NCBI GenBank assembly: GCA_964652975.1
Contig: CAZZCN010000023.1
Coordinates: forward strand, 1-38,135
DNA length: 38,135 bases
Direction of reading: 5' to 3'
Origin: CAZZCN01 sp964652975
Lineage (GTDB): Bacteria; Bacillota; Clostridia; Saccharofermentanales; UBA5734
Both the position numbers and the translations under genes were made by a program. A model generated the notes under the pieces. That model saw nothing but the letters and a program-made list of their open reading frames with translations. It did not search any database and was not told the origin of the DNA. This document shows, one piece after another, positions 24,222-34,250 of the stretch; the stretch's first letter is position 1; every line of letters begins with the position of its first letter.

Positions 24222-26441
24222 ATGGCATCAAGTAAACTTGAGTTTATAAACGGAAGACCGCAAATAAATTTTAACAATGAAATATTAGAACCTTTTTTTT
24301 ATAGCGACCCACTTGTAAGACATAACCAGAGGATTAGCTGGGAAGAGCGATGCAGGTTTTTTTGCGAAAATGGAGTTCATATTTTTACGATTAATCCCGT
24401 TACCATAACGGAATACTATAATGAGAATGAATTCTTTACCGATGAGGATGTTTATTGCAATATTGAAGTGGACCATATCCACAGTCTTTTTAATCAGGCA
24501 GGAACAATATTGCAAATGGATGAAAATGCAAAGTTTTTTGTTCGGTTCGGCGATAATTTTCCTCGAAAATGGTGTGAAAAAAATCCGGATTGTTTTGTTA
24601 AGTCTGTCGATATGTCGATTAAAATTCCTTCCCTAGCATCACAAAAGGCAAAAAGGGATATAGGAAGATATATAGAAAACCTAATTATGGCATGTGAAAG
24701 CAGCGAAATATCAGAAAAAATAATTGGATACTTTTATTTGCCTTTTGGGGAAGGGGTTAACACTTATGCGATTGAAGGATACCCTTTTGATGATAGTGTT
24801 GTCATGAACCAGCGGTTTTCGGAATATTTGTCCGAAAAATATTTTGATATTAAGAACTTAAATGAAAATTATGATACAAATTTTGAAAACTTTTTTCAGG
24901 TAAGTGTGCCTGCATATGATGAGTGGAGCAATTTAATAAACAATGAAATGAATATTATTAGTGCAAAAAAGAGTGCAAAAATAAAAGATTATTTTATGCT
25001 GCAGTCTCTACTTCACAAGGAATGGTATTCGGCTATTGCTTTTTCTATGAAAAAGGCAACAAAGCCAAACGAAAAGATTGTTGCGTTGGATTTTTTAAAG
25101 CTGAATATGTCAGGATGGTTTATAAAATCTGCTTTTTCGGGGGGAAGTTCAAACGATCACAAGCTTGATATATTAATTTCTTCGGGTTGCTTTGATGTTA
25201 AAGATTTGTTAGAGGATAAGAATATTGATGCTTTAATTACACCGGCGGATTATACCGTAAGAAATATCGGCTTTGCTTTTGACGCGGAGGGCATTTCCAG
25301 TTCATTAAGACTTTACAATAAGGCGATATTTGTTGAAAATGATTCAAGAACCTATCTTAACACGTTTGAAATGGATACACAGGGGGCCTTCAAAAATGAT
25401 GATGAAGTTTTAGCAGGAACATTGAGAAGCTTTGCATGGGGACTTACAAATGCACAGTTTGTTTATTGGATGAATGTTGGGCAAGGGTTTTTTGGACATA
25501 AAAATGTAATGGAAAACAGTGTGGCAAAAATATTGCCAATGTTAAAAAAAGCCAATGAAATTTCTTGTACCGAAACAAAAAATGCCATATGTATGATTTT
25601 GGATGACGCGGCGGGAATAAATGAAAATTTTTCTGCAAGCTATCAGAATTTAGCAATATTATGGCAACGCCACCTGGGACTTTCTCATTCAGGAGTTCCT
25701 TACAAAGTATACCTTTTTTCTGATTTATATAAAGAAAATTTCCCTTTATACAGGTGCTATCTATTTCCTAACCTTTTTGAAATTGACGAGGAAAAGGAAA
25801 GAATTTTAAAAGAAAAGATTTTCAAAAACGGCTCAATGTCAATTTTTGGACCTTTGACCGGTGTAATTTCAGGCGGAAGACTTGATGATAATGCTGCAAC
25901 CAGGCTATTTGGAGTAGAAATGCAATTGATTGAAAAAAAGGTTTCAAGGCGTGTAATTATAAACAGAGCATCTTGCATAACAACGAGGCTTGCAAGTCAT
26001 CTAACCTATGGGGACAGTCTTGAATACGGACCATTACTATTGCCGAAAATTGATGCATTCAAAGAGTCAAATGCAGTTATGCTTGGCGACGCCATCACTT
26101 TCTGGGGGCAGAACAGAGCAGGAGCCTTTATCAATAAATTTGATGAATATAGTGTGGCATTTACTGCGGCAGTTCCGCTCCCTCCTGAATTATTGAGGGA
26201 ATTTGCCAGAGAGGGGGGTTGTCATATTTTTTCAGAGGACAATGTTGTAATTATGGCTTGCAAAGAAATTTTGGCGGTGCATTCGGCTAGCGGTGGGAAA
26301 GTCAAGTTAAAATTTGAAAAAACAAGCACGGTAATTGATTTAATGACAAACCGTTTGGTTGGTAAAAACATAAATGAAATTGAGTTGGATTTAAAGTCTC
26401 CCGAAACAAAAATATTTAAAATAGAGGATATTTATACATGA
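24222..26441 (+). CDS. GH42-like clan GH-A glycosidase, divergent
   Basis: The preferred ATG at 24222 follows GAGAGGAG; ATG 24201 lies inside that context with no site of its own. The protein, about 739 residues, lacks a signal peptide. An N-terminal barrel is suggested by HIFTINPVTITEYY, YFYLPFGEGVN (candidate acid/base Glu177), IVALDFLKLN and IFVENDSRTY (candidate nucleophile). A Rossmann-like domain with AICMILDDAAGIN and YKVYLFSDLY follows, as in the trimerisation domain of GH42 beta-galactosidases. The motifs are too divergent for a firm GH42 call; an unclassified family is possible. The stop overlaps the next start by four bases (ATGA). Confidence 0.55.
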   Translation: MASSKLEFINGRPQINFNNEILEPFFYSDPLVRHNQRISWEERCRFFCENGVHIFTINPVTITEYYNENEFFTDEDVYCNIEVDHIHSLFNQAGTILQMDENAKFFVRFGDNFPRKWCEKNPDCFVKSVDMSIKIPSLASQKAKRDIGRYIENLIMACESSEISEKIIGYFYLPFGEGVNTYAIEGYPFDDSVVMNQRFSEYLSEKYFDIKNLNENYDTNFENFFQVSVPAYDEWSNLINNEMNIISAKKSAKIKDYFMLQSLLHKEWYSAIAFSMKKATKPNEKIVALDFLKLNMSGWFIKSAFSGGSSNDHKLDILISSGCFDVKDLLEDKNIDALITPADYTVRNIGFAFDAEGISSSLRLYNKAIFVENDSRTYLNTFEMDTQGAFKNDDEVLAGTLRSFAWGLTNAQFVYWMNVGQGFFGHKNVMENSVAKILPMLKKANEISCTETKNAICMILDDAAGINENFSASYQNLAILWQRHLGLSHSGVPYKVYLFSDLYKENFPLYRCYLFPNLFEIDEEKERILKEKIFKNGSMSIFGPLTGVISGGRLDDNAATRLFGVEMQLIEKKVSRRVIINRASCITTRLASHLTYGDSLEYGPLLLPKIDAFKESNAVMLGDAITFWGQNRAGAFINKFDEYSVAFTAAVPLPPELLREFAREGGCHIFSEDNVVIMACKEILAVHSASGGKVKLKFEKTSTVIDLMTNRLVGKNINEIELDLKSPETKIFKIEDIYT

Positions 26442-28639
26442 AAAGAATGATCGTATATGCTTTAACGGAGCGTGAAACCCTTGACACTGCACTTTTGGAA
26501 AAAGGACTGTCAGATGTAAAGGAAAAGGGGTTTGACTCCATTCATTTTGAATGGAGGAATGTATCTTGCTCTTTTTCCCACCCGAGAATGCAAAAAACCA
26601 TCAGGGAATTTAACAAAATTGCAAGAGGTATGGGTTTAAAGGTGGATACTCATGCAAATCCAATTGCAGTAAACAGTTTAAAACTCAGCAATGATATGCC
26701 GGAAATATTTTCCGACCCGATTGAAGCAATTCCGGTAAAATTAACTGATGGGAAATTTACATTAACAATAGGAAGAGAAAAGCTTCACTGGGACATTGAA
26801 AAATGTTATTTGGTTGAGAAAAAAGAAGAATTTTCTTTATCTGAATTTCAAGATTTAACCGATAAAACAAAAGAAATATCCTGCCTTGTTACAGGCGGGG
26901 GTTGTAAGATGACCCGAAAATCCGGCTATACAAATACCATTGCTGAGTATGAAGTGGATGGATATAAAGACGGCGAACTCATTGTTGTTATAAGGCATAA
27001 ATATACTTATGCCTATAATGGCGTTGACCTGTCCCATCCCTTGGTAAAATCTTGCAACACGGATATACTAAACTCCTTATCCGACCTTGAAACCGATGGG
27101 TATATTTGGGATGAACCACATTTTGGATTTGCCTTTTGTTCCAATAACGGAAGACAAATCAGTGACAATATGTATAAGCTTTTTGAAGAAAGATTTGGAT
27201 ACGATTTAAAAAATCAACTAATTCACCTTTGGTATGATGTAGAGGGAAGCAATTCAGCGTTGGTTCGTCTTCATTATGCAGAATTCATGGAGACGGCTTT
27301 GGCCGAGTTTGAACTGGACTTTTATACGAAGGGCTTAAAGCAGTTGGAAGAAAAGGGTATTAAGGGAACTATTGGAAGCCATAGAACTATGCACGAAGAA
27401 ACCTCAGACGATTTTTATATCGGGTGTTCAGACTATTTTAGACATAATGAAGCCACAACAGGTGGTTTTACCGATAGTGTTTTTGAGCGTGAGGATTCTA
27501 TGATTGCAATGCTTCAGCTTGCAAATTCATTGGCTATGGACAATAAATGCAAGGATGCCTTTAATATGAGCTGGGGCTTTAACCCAACATCAGAGCAAAA
27601 TGATTATTATGTTTCCCTTTTAGCGGCAATGAATATATGTTGGAATGGACATGCGTATCATAACTCGATGATGTTTGGACCGGGATATCCTAATCATCCT
27701 ATTTGGAGTAGAATGAATGAGGATCTGACGGAACATAAAAATGTCTTGGAATTATTAGAGGACGCAATACGTATTAACGATATCGCCATTCTTTATACTT
27801 GGAAATCGCTTGCAGCTTTTCCTGATAATTATATACATACACATAGAAGAAACCTGCTGTTTTTGTCAAAAACATTAACACTGAATAATAAACAGCACCA
27901 ATTTATCAGTTATGAAATTTTAGAAAATGCAATCATTGAAGACGGAGAAATTAGAACAAGGGTTGGCAATTTTAAAAAGCTCGTAATTCCCTGGTGTGAT
28001 TTTATTTCAAGAAAGGCATTTGAAAAATTACAAGAGTGCAAGGAAAAGGGAGTTTCAGTTATAATTTTTGGGCCGCCTGCCAATACTTTTGCAGATGGCA
28101 GCACTTGCGCCAATGATTTTGCAACTTTATGCTCAATTGAACCAATGGAAGATAAAAATATGACATTTGCAAAAACAGGGGAAACAATTCAAATAGCAGA
28201 TAAGCAATTTGAATTAAATCCTTTTGCAATTCAGGATAATTATGATAGCAACTCTGATGATACATATGTAAAAGAGTTTAAGTGCTATATCTTAGATTCA
28301 AAAAATGCAACAGCAAAAATAAATGGAGCTTGCGTTGGAGTGAAAAGTGGAAGCATAGAATATTTTGCAACGGAAATTCCATTCTTTGCCGGGGCGATAG
28401 ATTTTATTTTTGAGAATTCATCAGGCATAAAAGCGATTGACAATTTAATCCTGTTTGAATATAAAACAGATAATGGGAACGCCTTGTCCGGCATTTCAAG
28501 ATGGAATAAACCGTTAACAGGTGAATTTATCTGGCATAACACAAAAGTCATTTTAGAGGATTGCAAATTGTTTGTTATACGGATTGACAAAGATAGCAAG
28601 CCAATGCTTTATTCTACAGGAAAGTTACAGTTGAAATAA
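26438..28639 (+). CDS. Glycoside-hydrolase-like protein, unclassified
   Basis: 733 residues, cytosolic, with its ATG overlapping the previous stop (ATGA), so the two are coupled. The layout resembles a GH-A or GH106-like enzyme: DSIHFEWRNVS near the start, a beta-rich insertion (about 95-200), GYIWDEPHFGFAF (221-233; candidate catalytic Glu226), GTIGSHRTMHEET, a late KKLVIPWCDFISRKAFEKL with VSVIIFGPP as in glutamine-amidotransferase-like domains of glycosidases, and a C-terminal beta domain. Like its upstream neighbour it shows no clean match to a family I know. The two may be a pair acting on one unusual linkage. Confidence 0.5.
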   Translation: MKRMIVYALTERETLDTALLEKGLSDVKEKGFDSIHFEWRNVSCSFSHPRMQKTIREFNKIARGMGLKVDTHANPIAVNSLKLSNDMPEIFSDPIEAIPVKLTDGKFTLTIGREKLHWDIEKCYLVEKKEEFSLSEFQDLTDKTKEISCLVTGGGCKMTRKSGYTNTIAEYEVDGYKDGELIVVIRHKYTYAYNGVDLSHPLVKSCNTDILNSLSDLETDGYIWDEPHFGFAFCSNNGRQISDNMYKLFEERFGYDLKNQLIHLWYDVEGSNSALVRLHYAEFMETALAEFELDFYTKGLKQLEEKGIKGTIGSHRTMHEETSDDFYIGCSDYFRHNEATTGGFTDSVFEREDSMIAMLQLANSLAMDNKCKDAFNMSWGFNPTSEQNDYYVSLLAAMNICWNGHAYHNSMMFGPGYPNHPIWSRMNEDLTEHKNVLELLEDAIRINDIAILYTWKSLAAFPDNYIHTHRRNLLFLSKTLTLNNKQHQFISYEILENAIIEDGEIRTRVGNFKKLVIPWCDFISRKAFEKLQECKEKGVSVIIFGPPANTFADGSTCANDFATLCSIEPMEDKNMTFAKTGETIQIADKQFELNPFAIQDNYDSNSDDTYVKEFKCYILDSKNATAKINGACVGVKSGSIEYFATEIPFFAGAIDFIFENSSGIKAIDNLILFEYKTDNGNALSGISRWNKPLTGEFIWHNTKVILEDCKLFVIRIDKDSKPMLYSTGKLQLK

Positions 28640-28676
28640 AATAATATATAGAGTTTTGTAATGAAAGCGGTTTATT

Positions 28677-30305
28677 ATGAAAGAATATTTTGTATCCAAA
28701 ATCGGGAACGATAACAACGCAGGAACCATGACACAGCCATTTAGAACAATCGGCTGTGCTTTAACGCACTTAAATGCCGGAGACATGTGCTTAATCAGAG
28801 AGGGAACATATAGAGAAAAGGTTACACTTGAAAGGTCGGGAACAAAGGATTCCCCTATAATCATAAGGGCATATGAAAATGAAAAGGTTGTAGTTTCAGG
28901 AACAAAAAGCATCCCGGGTTTTGAGCTTTACAAGAAAAATATTTTCAGAGCAAGGGTTCATAAGAGGGTGGAACAGGTCTTTATAAATGGTGAGATGGCA
29001 TTTGAGGCAAGCTTCCCCAAAAGCAATTCTTTACTGCATCCTAAGCTTTATAAATTTAAAGTGGATGAAGATTTCGTTGATATTGGTGATGGAACAAGAG
29101 AGGATGACTATTTTAAGGACTGCATTCTATGGACCGTTTGCGGTCGTGAATGGGTATCACAGACGGCTGTTGTAGAATCATCAAAAGGATATTTTGCAAA
29201 GGTAAAGGATAAATCAATTGTCTGGGAAAATGGCATTGGCAGAGGTTATTTGACCAACAGTATTAATTTCCTGTCAAGAAATTGCGATTGGTATTGTGAT
29301 GACGAATTTTTGTATGTGTATAACAATACAAATGAGGAGGTGTGTGTTGAATATAAGGAAAACGATGTTATATTTGACGCAAACAATCAAAGCTTTGTCG
29401 AACTATATGGGATAAACTTTTTTGCAGGACGAGCAGTTTTTGAAAATTCAAGGTACTGCAAGGTAAAAAAATGCAGCTTTAAATATGTAAATCACACTCG
29501 TTTAATTAAGAATGGCTGGATACGGGAAACCCCGGAAATAAATGCATATAGCCCCTTAGCCGGAGTATATTTTAGTGGTTCGGATAACGAAATTTCCGAA
29601 TGCACACTATGTTACAGCTCGGGAGATGGCTTCACCATTGCCGGAAAAAACAATAAAATTGAAGATTGTGTGATAAATGATGTTGATTATTCGGGAACCG
29701 ATGGAGCCGGCATCGGGGCAAGCGGATATAACCATTTAATTAAAAACAATACTGTGTTTAATTGTGGAAGATGCGGAATTTTGCACAGATTCCTAAAAAA
29801 CTCCGTAATTTCTTATAACCATATTTACAATGTTGGCTTGTTGACGGATGATTTAGGCTTTACATATACCTATAATACTGACGGAGAAAATACAGAAATT
29901 GCTTACAATATTTTCCACCACAATAAGGCAGGCAGAGTAGGGGTGGGAATTTATATAGACAATATGAATAATAATCATTTTGTGCATCACAATATTGTTT
30001 TTTCTGTGGCTGATGGAATAAGAATTAACCTGCCCGGCAGCAATATTAAAATTTATAACAATGCTTTAATTGATGTGGAGGCGGCTATGGGAGCATGGGG
30101 GCCGGAAGAAAGCTTTGCAGAAAACATTGAAGTAAACAATAATATCAGTGAGGATAATTTGTGGATAGGAAATAAATTATCCGAAAACAAACAAGTAGAT
30201 TACATGAGCGACCCGACAGTTAAAAAAATTATTGATATGGGTTTAAAAGAAAAGATTTTTACAGTTCACGATATTATTGGCTGGGAGAAATATATAAATG
30301 ATTAA
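28677..30305 (+). CDS. Right-handed parallel beta-helix protein, possible intracellular lyase or hydrolase
   Basis: 542 residues beginning YFVSKIGNDNNAGTMTQPFR, then GDMCLIREGTYREKV: the DUF1565-type opening of beta-helix carbohydrate enzymes. Repeated turns such as NHLIKNNTVFNCG, NSVISYNHIYNVG and NHFVHHNIVFS follow through about residue 480. This fold serves polysaccharide lyases, GH28-like hydrolases and epimerases. There is no signal peptide, unlike most secreted pectinases, so it should act on imported oligosaccharides. Catalytic residues cannot be assigned with confidence. It starts 37 bp after the previous gene and overlaps the next start by 8 bp. Confidence 0.72.
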   Translation: MKEYFVSKIGNDNNAGTMTQPFRTIGCALTHLNAGDMCLIREGTYREKVTLERSGTKDSPIIIRAYENEKVVVSGTKSIPGFELYKKNIFRARVHKRVEQVFINGEMAFEASFPKSNSLLHPKLYKFKVDEDFVDIGDGTREDDYFKDCILWTVCGREWVSQTAVVESSKGYFAKVKDKSIVWENGIGRGYLTNSINFLSRNCDWYCDDEFLYVYNNTNEEVCVEYKENDVIFDANNQSFVELYGINFFAGRAVFENSRYCKVKKCSFKYVNHTRLIKNGWIRETPEINAYSPLAGVYFSGSDNEISECTLCYSSGDGFTIAGKNNKIEDCVINDVDYSGTDGAGIGASGYNHLIKNNTVFNCGRCGILHRFLKNSVISYNHIYNVGLLTDDLGFTYTYNTDGENTEIAYNIFHHNKAGRVGVGIYIDNMNNNHFVHHNIVFSVADGIRINLPGSNIKIYNNALIDVEAAMGAWGPEESFAENIEVNNNISEDNLWIGNKLSENKQVDYMSDPTVKKIIDMGLKEKIFTVHDIIGWEKYIND

Positions 30306-31932
30306 TAGAGTTTATACAAGTGAAGATTTAATGCTTGATGTATATTGCATATCCTCTCAAACCAATGGATATTTGTTGGTAAAAAATAATTGCAGCCTTT
30401 TAATTGATTGCCCGGGCGGACTTGATGTTATAAAAATATTATCAGAAAATGCCTTGCCCCTGCCAAGTGCAATAATACATACACAAGTGCAACAAGAGCA
30501 TTGTGCAGAGTGGGAGCAGCTTCCTTATACCCCTGTTTATGTGTATGAAAAAGCAAAAGAAATTGCACTTGTTTCAAAAGAGTATCAGACGGATTCAAAA
30601 ACAGTATGGGATAATGGGTATGATTGGGACGAAAGAGGTCAGGAAAAATATGGAATAGCGGGTTGCATTATAGAAAGACCTCCATTAAAGCCATTAAATA
30701 TTGCGGGAACGGTTTCGGCAGATAAAAGCTTTGTATGGGAAAGTACCCAATTTATATTATTGCCGTTTGAGGCATCGGGAAAATATTCTGTGGGGTTTTA
30801 CATTAAGGAATATCAAATGATTTTTAGCGGTGACCTTATCTGTGGCGAGGGATATTTAGTTAATTTATATGATTTGGAAAGAAGTTATGCAGAAAAAACA
30901 GGGTATCATAAGACATTAAATGCACTTGAAATGCTCGAAAAGCTTCCTGTCAAAATATTGTTCCCCACAACAGGCGAAGCAATTAAAGATACAAGAAGCA
31001 GCATCGGAAAATTAAAAGCATCCATAAATTCCTTTTTAAACGATAAAATGCTCTTTAAAACCGATTACAGTCATCTAAAAATTGCAAAGCAAGAAAAATG
31101 CCGAAGCCTGATGCAGTTAAAAGAGGTTGCGGATGGAATTTTTCAGTGCAATGATTTTGGAAATTTTATTATTTTTATAGATAAGAACGGGGATGCGGTT
31201 GCTGTTGATCCGGACCATTCAAAATGGAGCACTTATGAAATGGATTTGGAGATATTTATAGAGTTAATTGATGGACTTGAAAAGCATTACGGGCTAAAAA
31301 GGGTAACTAATGTTTTGATTACGCATTATCATGGAGACCATGTTAGATTTTCGGATTATTTGCGAGAAAGATACTCTGCAAAAATAATGACTTCGTCAGA
31401 AGTAGCAAAAATACTTGAAAATCCCGATGATTATAATTATCCTTGTCTTCTGCCTTGGTATAATCAGTCAATAAAAACAGTTGAAATTGATGAAGTTATT
31501 GAATATGGTGAAAAGTATATTTTAAATAATATTTCTGTTACGGCATTTCATTCAACAGGTCATTGCTTTGCGCACGCAAGCTTTTTGGTTGAATTTGAAG
31601 GAAAAAGAGCGGTTGCAACGGGGGATGCGCTTTTATATGATTGTGGCTGGATTGCAGTAGACTTGCCTGTTATCTATAACGATGTGGCTTGGCATATAAG
31701 AGGATGCAAGCCGACCTTTGAAAAAATAAAACAATTGAAACCCGATTTTGTTTTGTGTGGGCATGGGATGTTTTTTAGTTATGATGATGAGGTTTTGGAC
31801 AAATTTATTAAAAGCACAGACAGCACATACGAATTAATCAAACAAATGCTAGGCAGTGCTGATGTAGAAGAAGCAATGACACCGGATAAGCTAAATATTA
31901 TGAGAAACAAATTATATGAGTTTTCAGAGTAA
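30298..31932 (+). CDS. Tandem metallo-beta-lactamase-fold protein, first domain degenerate
   Basis: 544 residues with two MBL-like halves. The C-terminal half has a full metal site: THYHGDH (342-348), STGHC (His422), ATGDALL (Asp443) and CGHG (His489). The N-terminal half keeps the fold landmarks (LLIDCPGG, MIFSGDLICGEG, ILFPTTGEAI) but has HTQVQQEH (61-68) in place of HxHxDH, so it has probably lost metal. It is coupled to the beta-helix gene by overlap, with GGGAG upstream. MBL enzymes hydrolyse lactones, thioesters and phosphodiesters; a sugar lactonase working after the oxidoreductase is an attractive idea but unproven. Confidence 0.75.
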   Translation: MINRVYTSEDLMLDVYCISSQTNGYLLVKNNCSLLIDCPGGLDVIKILSENALPLPSAIIHTQVQQEHCAEWEQLPYTPVYVYEKAKEIALVSKEYQTDSKTVWDNGYDWDERGQEKYGIAGCIIERPPLKPLNIAGTVSADKSFVWESTQFILLPFEASGKYSVGFYIKEYQMIFSGDLICGEGYLVNLYDLERSYAEKTGYHKTLNALEMLEKLPVKILFPTTGEAIKDTRSSIGKLKASINSFLNDKMLFKTDYSHLKIAKQEKCRSLMQLKEVADGIFQCNDFGNFIIFIDKNGDAVAVDPDHSKWSTYEMDLEIFIELIDGLEKHYGLKRVTNVLITHYHGDHVRFSDYLRERYSAKIMTSSEVAKILENPDDYNYPCLLPWYNQSIKTVEIDEVIEYGEKYILNNISVTAFHSTGHCFAHASFLVEFEGKRAVATGDALLYDCGWIAVDLPVIYNDVAWHIRGCKPTFEKIKQLKPDFVLCGHGMFFSYDDEVLDKFIKSTDSTYELIKQMLGSADVEEAMTPDKLNIMRNKLYEFSE

Positions 31933-32004
31933 AAGTCATTCAAATGCTGTGATACAGGCGTTTTAACTTTTTTTCAGCAAAAAGAGCCTTGTGCAAATAT
32001 AAAT

Positions 32005-32048
32005 AAATTCCACTGCGAAAATGAGAAAATTCCACTTACATTTAATAT
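32005..32048. promoter_or_regulatory. 22-bp-spaced direct repeat upstream of the dockerin gene
   Basis: AAATTCCACT occurs at 32005 and 32027, 22 bp apart. The second copy lies in AAAATGAGAAAATTCCAC (32018-32035), which matches 14 of 18 positions of AAAGTGAGAATATTCTAT in the array at 20217-20234. The shared period and motif suggest binding sites for the same regulator. They lie in the 194-bp gap before the dockerin gene. Confidence 0.5.
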
Positions 32049-32126
32049 TTAAAATTGTATCATCAAATCATAATAAAATTATTTGCTCATCTGCAGGAGT
32101 AAAATTAAAAAAATGGAGGTAAAATT

Positions 32127-34232
32127 ATGTTAAGAAAAAGCGTTATGCTTAAGAAAATGCTCTCTTTTTCACTGGCGATTTCCCTTTTGGTATCAATCTT
32201 TTCTTTTCAGCCGATTATTGTTAATGCTGCTCTTACCCCTACCCTAGGTCATAATGACACAAGCGATAAGACCGCCGGATTGGATAACCTGGCTTGGAAT
32301 AAGACAGTAGTCGCGGCTTATAAAAACAATAGTACGCAAGCATTAAGTTCAGTAAGTGCTAAGGCTGCTGGTTCATCCACATGGCTTTCTGGTGCTGCCG
32401 CTGCAGTGTTTATGACGGATGGAAGTACTGCCACAACCACAGCTGATCCCCCTTCAGTTTATATAGCTGGAGCGGCACCATACAATCCATGGGACTTTAT
32501 TCTTGATTTGGGTTCAAGTCAAACATTCAGTGCTGTGTGGTTTAGCCTTAAAGTTGCCACTTCCGTAACCTTTAATATCAAAGTGTCTGATGCGGCTACC
32601 ATGCCAGACCCTATTACAGGAACATGGACTACTGCATGGTCAGGAACCTGTCTTAACAATACACATACAGATTTTTCAAACGCAGCAACAGGGAGATGGG
32701 TGTTTTTTGAAGCAACCAGCATACCAGCCGGTACGGGCCAAAACAAATACGGTGTTACCGAACTTGAAATATACAATATCCCAGTTGCTCAGCCACAAGT
32801 AACAACCGTAACAGCAACAATGGCAGATAATATTCTAAAAGCAGGGGCTTCCAAGGAGTTTTCATTTGTTGTAAAAGATGCTACTAACAATCCTATGACC
32901 ATTGCAGACAGTGCCATTTCTTGCACAACCAATGTAACGGGTGTAACAGCCGGAAAATCGAACGGGAAATATTATGTTAATGTTGCCTCGGACTTTGTTG
33001 GATCTCAGGATGTTACGGTTTCTATCAATGTAACTGATGTTAATTATGGAAATGCAGTTACATCCGGTACATTAACAGTGTTTGCATTTGGTGGCTCAAA
33101 TTACAATTTAGCAAGGCTCGGAACTGTTGAGGTTCAAAACGGTTTGATTGCCTATAGTTGGGATAAGAAGGCCGCATATGCTATTGACGGCAAAATGACT
33201 ACATCAGTTCAAACATATGAAAATAAGCCGTATTATTGTATTGTTCATTTGCTTAAATTGTCAACAGTTTCGCAAATAAAGCTGTATTTTGATGCTGGTG
33301 CCCCCATTGGAGATGGATATTCCGTTGATGTAACAAGCGATTATGTAACATGGACTACCGTTGCATCTAATTTGGCGGGTGGTTCGTTAAATCTAAACCG
33401 TGTTATTGATATAACACCTGCCAATATAATAGCTGTAAGACTAAATGGTGTTCCGAGAGCTGCAACGGGATCATGGAGCTTTCCAATTAAAGAATTTGAA
33501 GTTTACGGTGCTTATGTTGACGAAAATGCTGCAAACAACACATCGTATATAGGCACTAATCTTGCTTTAAACAAAACCTGTACCTCAACTGTTGATCCGG
33601 CTAATGTTTGGTTTGGGACCAACAATCCAGGTGCATGGTGTACAGACGGTATAACACTTAGCTCTTCTTTCGGTAACGGAAGCAAAAAAATATGGGATTT
33701 AATTGTTAATCTTGGTAAGGTTTCTCTAATTAACGAATGCAGAGTGATGTATGAGAATAAAATTTCTACTGGATATGAAATTTGGTATTCAGCGGCTGAA
33801 ACTCAGCCAACAAGCGATTCGGATTGGTCAAAGATAAGTGTAACAGGTCCATCAAATGAAGGTAATTCAGCGGTTTTCTTTACCCCGGTTTATGCTAAAT
33901 TTGTAAGAATTCATCATTCAGGGGTATATGGTATAACACCTGATGCTGAAGGGATTTACGCTTCTGGCACAATGTTTGCTATCAAAGAATTTCAAGTAAT
34001 GGTTATTCCGGCAGTTCAGCCAATTCGTAATTTGCTCAATGGCGATGCTAACGGGGATGGTAAATTAACTATATCTGACTTATTGGAAATAAAGAAGCAT
34101 ATTTTAACTATTTTAACATTATCAGGAGACAGGCTTGCATCGGCAAATATTAATGGTTCGGGAGATGTTTCTGTAGAAGACTTGGCTTTAATGAAAATGC
34201 ACTTATTGAAGCAACAGGTTATTACAAATTAA
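32127..34232 (+). CDS. Secreted dockerin protein with discoidin/CBM-like domains, no catalytic domain
   Basis: 701 residues with a signal peptide (MLRKSVMLKKMLSFSLAISL to about VNAA, residue 35). Three F5/8-type-C-like or CBM32-like beta domains follow: about 48-215 (NLAWNKTVVA start), about 325-470 (NYNLARLGTVE) and about 478-630 (NLALNKTCTS), with an Ig-like linker of about 95 residues after the first. A dockerin closes the protein (about 635-701): DANGDGKLTISD is a good calcium loop, while NINGSGDVSVED is a weaker second one. It would dock on a cohesin scaffold and bind glycans outside the cell. A GGAGG site precedes the ATG. It is probably transcribed from its own promoter. Confidence 0.85.
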   Translation: MLRKSVMLKKMLSFSLAISLLVSIFSFQPIIVNAALTPTLGHNDTSDKTAGLDNLAWNKTVVAAYKNNSTQALSSVSAKAAGSSTWLSGAAAAVFMTDGSTATTTADPPSVYIAGAAPYNPWDFILDLGSSQTFSAVWFSLKVATSVTFNIKVSDAATMPDPITGTWTTAWSGTCLNNTHTDFSNAATGRWVFFEATSIPAGTGQNKYGVTELEIYNIPVAQPQVTTVTATMADNILKAGASKEFSFVVKDATNNPMTIADSAISCTTNVTGVTAGKSNGKYYVNVASDFVGSQDVTVSINVTDVNYGNAVTSGTLTVFAFGGSNYNLARLGTVEVQNGLIAYSWDKKAAYAIDGKMTTSVQTYENKPYYCIVHLLKLSTVSQIKLYFDAGAPIGDGYSVDVTSDYVTWTTVASNLAGGSLNLNRVIDITPANIIAVRLNGVPRAATGSWSFPIKEFEVYGAYVDENAANNTSYIGTNLALNKTCTSTVDPANVWFGTNNPGAWCTDGITLSSSFGNGSKKIWDLIVNLGKVSLINECRVMYENKISTGYEIWYSAAETQPTSDSDWSKISVTGPSNEGNSAVFFTPVYAKFVRIHHSGVYGITPDAEGIYASGTMFAIKEFQVMVIPAVQPIRNLLNGDANGDGKLTISDLLEIKKHILTILTLSGDRLASANINGSGDVSVEDLALMKMHLLKQQVITN

Positions 34233-34250
34233 AGAAATATAAGTTATATT

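Noticed and set aside
24222..26441. Firm call as a classical GH42 beta-galactosidase
   Set aside because: Domain order is similar, but the catalytic motifs and surrounding sequence are too divergent for that name.
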